9,830 bases of DNA from Haloferacaceae archaeon PL-Br10_E2g29 (GTDB lineage Archaea; Halobacteriota; Halobacteria; Halobacteriales; Haloferacaceae), in assembly GCA_001563965.1 (NCBI GenBank), contig LKMS01000049.1, positions 1 to 9,830 of the forward strand. The letters are read 5' to 3'. Each line of letters opens with the position of its first letter. The first letter of the stretch is position 1. The notes below the pieces were generated by a model. That model worked only from the letters and a program-made list of their open reading frames with translations, was not told the origin of the DNA and ran no database searches. Both the position numbers and the translations under genes were made by a program. Of the stretch, positions 5,635-9,830 are shown piece by piece.

Positions 5635-6960
5635 ATGAACGCCGATGACGACCGCGTCTACTACGTCATTAGCGACCTCCACATCGGTGGCGACGAGCAG
5701 CTCGAAGAGGTCGAGTTTCTCGATGAGCTGCTCGAGTTTCTCGAACGGCTCGAACGGACCGAGGAGAACGCCGAACTCGTCATCAACGGCGACGCCTTCG
5801 GCCTCTGGGAGTTCACCACGGTCGACGGAATCGAGAAATTCGACGTGCTGGAATCGACGTACCCCGTGTTGTTCGAACAGCTTCGCACAACCGGCGAACA
5901 GATTCAAATCACGTTGCTGCCGGGCAACCACGACCACGAGTTGGCGGCGTATGACGCCTACATCGAGCGGTTTGCCGCGTACAACGTCGACCTCGTGCCC
6001 GACGTCGCGATCGAACGGCGCGTCGGCGACCACGTCGTCCATTTCGAACACGGCCACCAGCAGGATCCGAACAATCGAATCGAGGACTGGGGCAATCCCC
6101 AGGCCACGCCGCTTGGCTACTACTACAACACGCTCGTCACGAGTCGCGCCGGCCAACTCTCCGATCGCGGGCGGTACAACTGGCTCAAAGACGTGCAGGC
6201 GGTGACGCCAACCGAACGAATGCCGGTGTGGGTCATCTCGAAGTACTTCTACCGCGAAATGAACCCGTTGTTGCGCTACTCGTTGGTGCCGTTTTTGTTG
6301 CTGTTCAACATCAGCGCGGTGCTGGCGGTGCTGGCGGGGTTGGATCTCGTCGGCGTCTGGTCGATGCCGGTCGACCGAACCGAGGCGTTCATTTCGCAGT
6401 TCGGTGCCGCCGGCGAGGCCGCGTGGTTTTTGCTCTCGATCAACGTCGCAGTCACGGGACTGTTGTTGCTCGTTGCGATTCCGCTGTACTTTTTCCGCCG
6501 CGACGCCCGCAAAACAATCAACCGGTTCGGCGTGTTCGAAACCGAACTGACGGTCGATCCCGCCACGCCGTACGCGGACGTCGCCCGCGAGCTGTTCGCC
6601 GGCAGCGAGACGGCCGTGTTCTGTTACGGCCACACGCACCGCCCGGGCGTCAAACAGGTCGAAGATGGGCTCATTGTCAACACGGGCACGTGGCTCAAGC
6701 GACTCTACCGTCGCGACGGCATCATCGGCATTCTGCCGCCGGTGTTCTACCCCGATTACCAGCTAACCGCAGTGCGCATCGCGCCCGAAGACGACGGCGT
6801 CGCCGTCGAGTACGAGACGATCGACAAGCCAAGCCCGGCGAAAGAGGAACTCACCCGAACGGAGCGATTTTTCACCGTCGGTCGCGAGCCGAAAGCGATT
6901 ATTCCACAAAAACGGATTGTTGACGACGACGGGGTTCGGACGGTCGAAACGACGGAATAA
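5635..6960 (+). CDS. Membrane-inserted calcineurin-like metallophosphoesterase (LpxH-like fold)
   Basis: The 441-residue protein has the full set of metallophosphoesterase motifs: DLH (Asp14, His16), NGD (51-53), GNHD (97-100), HGH (139-141) and GHTHRP (332-337). These residues would hold two divalent metals for phosphoester hydrolysis. The spacing resembles UDP-diacylglucosamine pyrophosphatase-like enzymes, but archaea lack lipid A, so the substrate is unknown. Between HGH and GHTH two hydrophobic segments (about 216-242 and 262-287) form a membrane hairpin followed by positive residues (FFRRDARK). This keeps both catalytic halves on the same, probably cytoplasmic, side and suggests a membrane-bound or lipid-linked substrate. 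The C-terminal 50-60 residues form a charged tail. It is divergent from the phosphohexomutase and convergent with the toxin-antitoxin pair. Confidence 0.88.
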   Translation: MNADDDRVYYVISDLHIGGDEQLEEVEFLDELLEFLERLERTEENAELVINGDAFGLWEFTTVDGIEKFDVLESTYPVLFEQLRTTGEQIQITLLPGNHDHELAAYDAYIERFAAYNVDLVPDVAIERRVGDHVVHFEHGHQQDPNNRIEDWGNPQATPLGYYYNTLVTSRAGQLSDRGRYNWLKDVQAVTPTERMPVWVISKYFYREMNPLLRYSLVPFLLLFNISAVLAVLAGLDLVGVWSMPVDRTEAFISQFGAAGEAAWFLLSINVAVTGLLLLVAIPLYFFRRDARKTINRFGVFETELTVDPATPYADVARELFAGSETAVFCYGHTHRPGVKQVEDGLIVNTGTWLKRLYRRDGIIGILPPVFYPDYQLTAVRIAPEDDGVAVEYETIDKPSPAKEELTRTERFFTVGREPKAIIPQKRIVDDDGVRTVETTE

Positions 6961-6986
6961 AACGGCCAGGAGTGATTGGCGAGGCG

Positions 6987-7030
6987 CTGAGCCGTTCACA
7001 AACGCAGTTGAGCGCGATCCACCGGCTCAG
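6987..7030. repeat. 8-bp inverted repeat between convergent genes
   Basis: CTGAGCCG (6987-6994) and CGGCTCAG (7023-7030) are perfectly complementary with a 28-nt loop, in the 83 bp between the phosphoesterase stop (6960) and the toxin stop (7044). A second pair, AACGGC (6961-6966) and GCCGTT (6991-6996), competes with it. Neither has a T-run, so a role in transcript 3' ends is only possible. Confidence 0.35.
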
Positions 7031-7043
7031 GTGAGTATCACTG

Positions 7044-7343
7044 TCACGTCCCATACCGTTTGTGCGCGTCGTCAATGGGGAGGATTTCTCGGACGCGCAC
7101 TTCACCTTCGTTCTCGTGGATCGTGTAGAATGCGGTGTAGGTGCGGCCGATGTGGAGCCGATACATTTCTCGGCCATTGACAGGGAGTTTTTCGCGGTCG
7201 CCACCGCCGGCTCCCGGACGCGGATAGGGGTTGTCGGCCAATTTTTCGAGGTTCGTACGGACGATTCGTTCGGTTTTGGCGTCCGCGTCAGAGAGAAAAT
7301 CACGAGGCTGTTCGCCGACCAAGACAGTGAAATCCACGCTCAA
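7044..7343 (-). CDS. RelE/ParE-superfamily toxin
   Basis: The product is up to 99 residues, the usual RelE size. It has a helical N-terminal half (AKTERIVRTNLEKLADNPYPRPG) and then the strand-rich core EKLPVNGREMYRLHIGRTYTAFYTI, ending REILPIDDAHKRYG. This is the typical pattern of archaeal RelE-type toxins, which cut mRNA on the ribosome or otherwise stop growth; the exact target is not visible. There is no ATG start. The choices are TTG at 7343, overlapping the antitoxin stop as TTGA, or GTG at 7337, two bases past it; a TGA lies two codons before the TTG. Either implies translational coupling to the antitoxin. GTG is the commoner alternative start in haloarchaea, so the true gene may be 97 residues. 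Confidence 0.82.
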   Translation of the reverse strand: MSVDFTVLVGEQPRDFLSDADAKTERIVRTNLEKLADNPYPRPGAGGGDREKLPVNGREMYRLHIGRTYTAFYTIHENEGEVRVREILPIDDAHKRYGT

Positions 7344-7528
7344 ACCTCATCGAGCGGCACGAACTCGTCGTCATCGGTTTGTTCGAGCAGTGCGCGGCGG
7401 TTTTCCATCTGTCTGGCTTCGATGAGTTCCTGAACGAGATCGTCCCACGTCTCGCCAGCCCCTTTGAGTTGTCCTAACGCTTCAAACGTATCTTCGCGAA
7501 CGGGAATCCGTTTTGTTGCCTTTGCCAT
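7340..7528 (-). CDS. VapB-type antitoxin partner of the RelE-type toxin
   Basis: The 62-residue antitoxin starts MAKATKRIPVREDTFEAL. The N-terminal segment (about 5-35) has the ribbon-helix-helix-like pattern of the archaeal VapB/UPF0330-type antitoxins: a basic strand, then helices with LKGAGETWDDLVQELIE. An acidic, probably flexible C-terminus (EQTDDDEFVPLDEV) should wrap the toxin. It precedes and overlaps or abuts the toxin gene, the standard antitoxin-first order, so the two form one operon. The ATG at 7528 is chosen over a longer in-frame start because the extra 29 residues are not family-like and the TATA-like element sits about 29 bp upstream. VapB-like antitoxins usually pair with PIN toxins, but pairing with RelE-type toxins is also seen in archaea. 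Confidence 0.82.
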   Translation of the reverse strand: MAKATKRIPVREDTFEALGQLKGAGETWDDLVQELIEARQMENRRALLEQTDDDEFVPLDEV

Positions 7529-7529
7529 A

Positions 7530-7559
7530 TTTACAATATTGCACACGACAAGTGGTAAA
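7530..7559. promoter_or_regulatory. Antitoxin promoter with palindromes (possible autoregulatory operator)
   Basis: On the minus strand the TATA-like AGTTTTAC (about 7553-7561) lies 25-33 bp before the antitoxin ATG. Between them is the perfect 8-bp palindrome CAATATTG (7534-7541), and TTTAC (7530-7534) with GTAAA (7555-7559) form an outer inverted repeat. The region is clearly AT-richer than its surroundings. Binding by the antitoxin at such palindromes is the common mode of toxin-antitoxin autoregulation; here it is inferred. Confidence 0.4.
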
Positions 7560-7573
7560 ACTTCGGTTGACAG

Positions 7574-7612
7574 GCAACTCGAGAAAAGAGATAATTCGAC
7601 TCGTAAAACGAG
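7574..7612 (-). terminator. Possible infB terminator: small hairpin and T-rich tract
   Basis: On the minus strand, 12 bp past the infB stop (7625), CTCG-TTTTA-CGAG (7600-7612) can fold into a 4-bp stem. It is followed by a T-rich tract containing TTATCTCTTTTCTC. The AT-rich tract fits archaeal termination; the hairpin is short. It separates infB from the antitoxin promoter. Confidence 0.35.
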
Positions 7613-7624
7613 CAAACGTGTCGC

Positions 7625-9412
7625 TTACTTGCCCCAGAACGGATCGCGTTTGCGCCGCTTGTTCAGATACCCCGACAGCGCCTCCAACTCGTCGGCCGGA
7701 ATCTCGTCCGAGAGCTCCTGTTCGAGGATTTTCGCGTGTTTTTCGGGCAACTCGACCCACAGCTCGTCGCCCTCCTCGATTTGGCGGCCGACGGTCGGCC
7801 CGTCGATGGCAATACTGACGCGCTCGCCGGCGCGGGCCGCCGAGACATCGTCGCCTTGCGCCTGAATTCCTGAGAGTTCGCCGACCCGTGTCGGTTCGTT
7901 GTTCTCGAACTTCGCGACCCGCGTGTTGTTTTTGATTGTTCCCGACATGATTTCGACGCCGACGACCGCCGGATTCGACTGGCGGAACGTGTGGTCTTTG
8001 AGGATCTGAAACCGTGCGGGCCGAACGATTTTGTCGAGGATCGTCTCCTGCTGGGCGCGCTTCATCTCGTCGACGTGGGTTTCGTACTCCTCGATAAGCT
8101 GGTAGATCACGTCGTCGTTGAACAATCGAACCTCGCCGGCCTCCAACTCGCGTTCGGCGTTCGAAAGCACGTCGACGTTGAAGCCGAGAATCACGCGGTG
8201 TTCGGGTTCGCGAGCGGTGCCTGCGACCGCCACATCGCGCGGTGCGATGTCGCCGACTTCGGCGCGGAGAATCGGGACGTCGGCCTCGCGAAGCCCGTTT
8301 GCCATGGCCTCCAGACTGCCGAGCGTGTCGGCTTTGACGACGACGCCTTCCTCGGCGGTGTCGACCTCGATTTCGGCGAGTTGCGCTTTGACGTCGTCGA
8401 CGACCTCGTCGAGCGGGCGGTCGCGGACGACCCGGACGGGCGCGCCGGCCATCGCGTCATCGAGGTCGGGTGCGGCGATTTTCACACCCGCGGCGGCGGT
8501 CACGCTTTCGACCCGCTCGAAGCGTTTTTCTACCCGGATTTCGGCGTTCGGTCGAGGCTGCAACAGCGCGCGAATCTCGGTGATGATCGGCTCGTCGACG
8601 CCGCCGACGACGATGGTGTCGCCCTCGCGAATAATGCCGTCGTAGACGACGACATCCAGCGTTGCACCGAAGCCACGCTCTTCTTTGACTTCGAGGACGG
8701 TTCCCTCGCCGGGGCCCTCGACATCGATCTCCATTTCGCTCTTCATGAAGCGCTGTGAGAGTCCCATGAGAACGGCCAGTAGATCGGGAACGCCCTCGCC
8801 GGTGAGCGCCGAACAGGGCACGACGCCGATGTTCTTTTGGAAGTTCTGGACGCGCCAGTAGAAGTCCGCCGAAAAGCCGTTATCGGAGAGTTCGCCGATG
8901 ATTTCGTACAGATTCTCGTCGAGCCGCGATCGGGCGCTTTGGCTCTGGCCGTCGTAGCTCGGCTTGATTGGTGAGTCGGGCTGGGGGTTCCATCCCGGCG
9001 TCGTGTCGACCTTGTTGGCGGCGACAACGAACGGCGTGCCCGTGCGCTGGAGAATGTCGAGCGCCTCCTCGGTCTGTGGCTGAAAGCCGTCGTTGACGTC
9101 GACGACGAGAATGGCGATGTCGGCGAGCGCCCCGCCGCGCGAGCGGAGCGTCGAAAACGAGTGGTGTCCCGGCGTGTCAATGAAAAGCAGGCCGGGCAGA
9201 TCGAAATCCGTGACCGAGACGAGCGTTCCCGACATGTCGGCGATGGTTTCGAGCGGAACCGCCGTTGCGCCGATGTGTTGGGTGATCGCGCCGGCCTCGC
9301 CGTCGCTGACCGCCGAGCCGCGGATTTTGTCGAGCAGGCTGGTTTTGCCGTGGTCGACGTGACCCAGGACGGCGACGATTGGCGTTCGCAGTGAGTGAGC
9401 GTGGTCGGACAT
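7625..9412 (-). CDS. infB: Translation initiation factor aIF5B (archaeal IF-2)
   Basis: aIF5B is the GTPase that promotes ribosomal subunit joining and initiator tRNA placement. The 595-residue product has the normal archaeal length and lacks the long N-terminal extension of eukaryotic eIF5B. The GTPase domain starts at once: P-loop GHVDHGKT (17-24), switch I GAITQHIGAT with Thr44, switch II DTPGHHSF with the catalytic His83, and NKVD (133-136). The beta-barrel and linker-helix domains follow, and the C-terminus ends with the family signature RKRDPFWGK. The ATG at 9412 gives the standard start, with GAGG (9422-9425, minus strand) 9 nt upstream as a Shine-Dalgarno. Unlike most genes here it appears to have a leader, since the best TATA-like element is about 53 bp upstream. 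Confidence 0.97.
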   Translation of the reverse strand: MSDHAHSLRTPIVAVLGHVDHGKTSLLDKIRGSAVSDGEAGAITQHIGATAVPLETIADMSGTLVSVTDFDLPGLLFIDTPGHHSFSTLRSRGGALADIAILVVDVNDGFQPQTEEALDILQRTGTPFVVAANKVDTTPGWNPQPDSPIKPSYDGQSQSARSRLDENLYEIIGELSDNGFSADFYWRVQNFQKNIGVVPCSALTGEGVPDLLAVLMGLSQRFMKSEMEIDVEGPGEGTVLEVKEERGFGATLDVVVYDGIIREGDTIVVGGVDEPIITEIRALLQPRPNAEIRVEKRFERVESVTAAAGVKIAAPDLDDAMAGAPVRVVRDRPLDEVVDDVKAQLAEIEVDTAEEGVVVKADTLGSLEAMANGLREADVPILRAEVGDIAPRDVAVAGTAREPEHRVILGFNVDVLSNAERELEAGEVRLFNDDVIYQLIEEYETHVDEMKRAQQETILDKIVRPARFQILKDHTFRQSNPAVVGVEIMSGTIKNNTRVAKFENNEPTRVGELSGIQAQGDDVSAARAGERVSIAIDGPTVGRQIEEGDELWVELPEKHAKILEQELSDEIPADELEALSGYLNKRRKRDPFWGK

Positions 9413-9460
9413 GAGAGCATTCCTCAGAAAGTCGCGTTGTACCCAGAGAACGGAGGGTCG

Positions 9461-9469
9461 AAGTTAAGT
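9461..9469 (-). promoter_or_regulatory. Putative TATA box for infB
   Basis: On the minus strand ACTTAACTT is centred about 53 bp before the infB ATG. It predicts a leader near 27 nt that would contain the GAGG Shine-Dalgarno. A short inverted repeat, AAGTT (9461-9465) with AACTT (9475-9479), surrounds it. The rest of the 181-bp interval 9413-9593 shows nothing else. Confidence 0.3.
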
Positions 9470-9593
9470 GTTTCAACTTTCGTCGTCGTCAACGCGCTTG
9501 CGGTGTGTCGACATCGCTACCGGAGTCGCTGTCCGTCGTCAATCCGCGTCGACAACGCGGTTCTTCTGCCAACGCACCAGTTGCCCGCTCGGT

Positions 9594-9830
9594 TCAGTCG
9601 CGGGGATGGAACCGTCGAACCGCTTCTGTGACGCTCTCGCGACTGCCGAGGAAGGTCACATGATCGCCGTGTTCGAGCGTCTCGTCGGCCGCCGGCACGT
9701 GGGTGTCGCCGCCCCGGCCGATCACCGCGACGATACAGCCATCGGGGATGTCGGCGTTGACTTCCTTGATCGTCCGGCCGACCAGATCCGACGCGGTCAG
9801 TTCGATTTCTTGGACATCGTGACCCTCGCC
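9594..9830 (-). CDS. RCK_C (TrkA-C) domain protein, C-terminal fragment
   Basis: The frame is open from the right edge to the TGA at 9594-9596, giving the last 78 residues. They match the regulatory RCK_C/TrkA-C domain of potassium channels and cation transporters: QEIELTASDLVGRTIKEVN, then CIVAVIGRGGDTHVPAADE, then LEHGDHVTFLGSRESV. The conserved order is a beta strand, a helix with IKEV, the strand IVAVIGR, the P-A-D-x-x-L turn and a closing strand. The N-terminal part is outside the window, so it could be a TrkA-like gating subunit, a cation/proton antiporter or another transporter with this tail. It lies upstream of infB on the same strand, but the 181-bp gap and a separate infB promoter argue against one operon. 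Confidence 0.85.
   Translation of the reverse strand, partial: GEGHDVQEIELTASDLVGRTIKEVNADIPDGCIVAVIGRGGDTHVPAADETLEHGDHVTFLGSRESVTEAVRRFHPRD

Noticed and set aside
4505..5635. Long open frame (376 codons) on the plus strand opposite the phosphohexomutase
   Set aside because: The opposite strand encodes all four mutase motifs; the plus-strand product has no recognisable pattern and is a codon-bias artefact.
5581..6639. Long open frame (352 codons) on the minus strand over the phosphoesterase gene
   Set aside because: It is antisense to a gene with five intact catalytic motifs, its composition is rich in Gln, Arg and His with no domain, and GC-rich third positions produce such shadows.
5635..6960. 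Calling the phosphoesterase LpxH
   Set aside because: The motif spacing is similar, but archaea do not make lipid A and the inserted membrane hairpin is unlike bacterial LpxH, so only the fold is claimed.
9413..9593. Gene in the gap between infB and the RCK_C protein
   Set aside because: The short open frames have no start context or protein character; the interval is best read as the infB promoter and leader region.

Overview
The window looks like chromosomal DNA of a halophilic archaeon (class Halobacteria). The proteins are strongly acidic (Asp/Glu-rich PCNA, phosphosugar mutase and aIF5B), the DNA is GC-rich with G/C-biased third positions, most genes have an archaeal TATA-like element about 25-30 bp before the start codon and almost no leader, and the gene set is archaeal (Hjc, PriL, PCNA, aIF5B). 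The genus cannot be told from the sequence alone.

Layout. Bases 1-69 are the tail of a membrane protein cut by the window edge, followed by a 60-residue two-helix membrane protein (138-320). A replication and repair block runs from about 455 to 4060: Holliday junction resolvase Hjc (+), a 71-residue two-helix membrane protein (+), the DNA primase large subunit PriL (-), a divergent uncharacterised Cys/His-rich protein (+), and the sliding clamp PCNA (-). The catalytic primase subunit PriS is not in the window. Next come a phosphoglucomutase/phosphomannomutase-type enzyme (4121-5494, -) and, divergent from it, a calcineurin-like phosphoesterase with two transmembrane helices inserted in its catalytic fold (5635-6960, +). 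The last third holds a RelE-type toxin with a VapB-type antitoxin (7044-7528, -), translation initiation factor aIF5B (infB, 7625-9412, -) and the C-terminal RCK_C (TrkA-C) domain of a protein entering from the right edge (9594-9830, -).

How the genes fit together. Hjc, PriL and PCNA act in fork progression, priming and recombination. They sit within about 3.6 kb, but each has its own promoter rather than sharing an operon. The protein between priL and pcn is the best candidate for an undescribed partner of this machinery. The toxin-antitoxin pair lies 96 bp downstream of infB on the same strand, with its own AT-rich promoter containing palindromes suited to autoregulation.

No rRNA, tRNA, insertion sequence, CRISPR array or phage gene was seen. 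No gene-free stretch exceeds 300 bases; the longest are 910-1037, 321-486, 2390-2553, 5495-5634 and 9413-9593, which hold promoter elements and small inverted repeats. Most of the window is ordinary chromosomal content. The items most worth a second look are the Cys/His protein beside priL and pcn, the membrane phosphoesterase, a possible 11-codon leader ORF overlapping the hjc start, and a 24-bp tandem repeat between the gene at 2554 and pcn.
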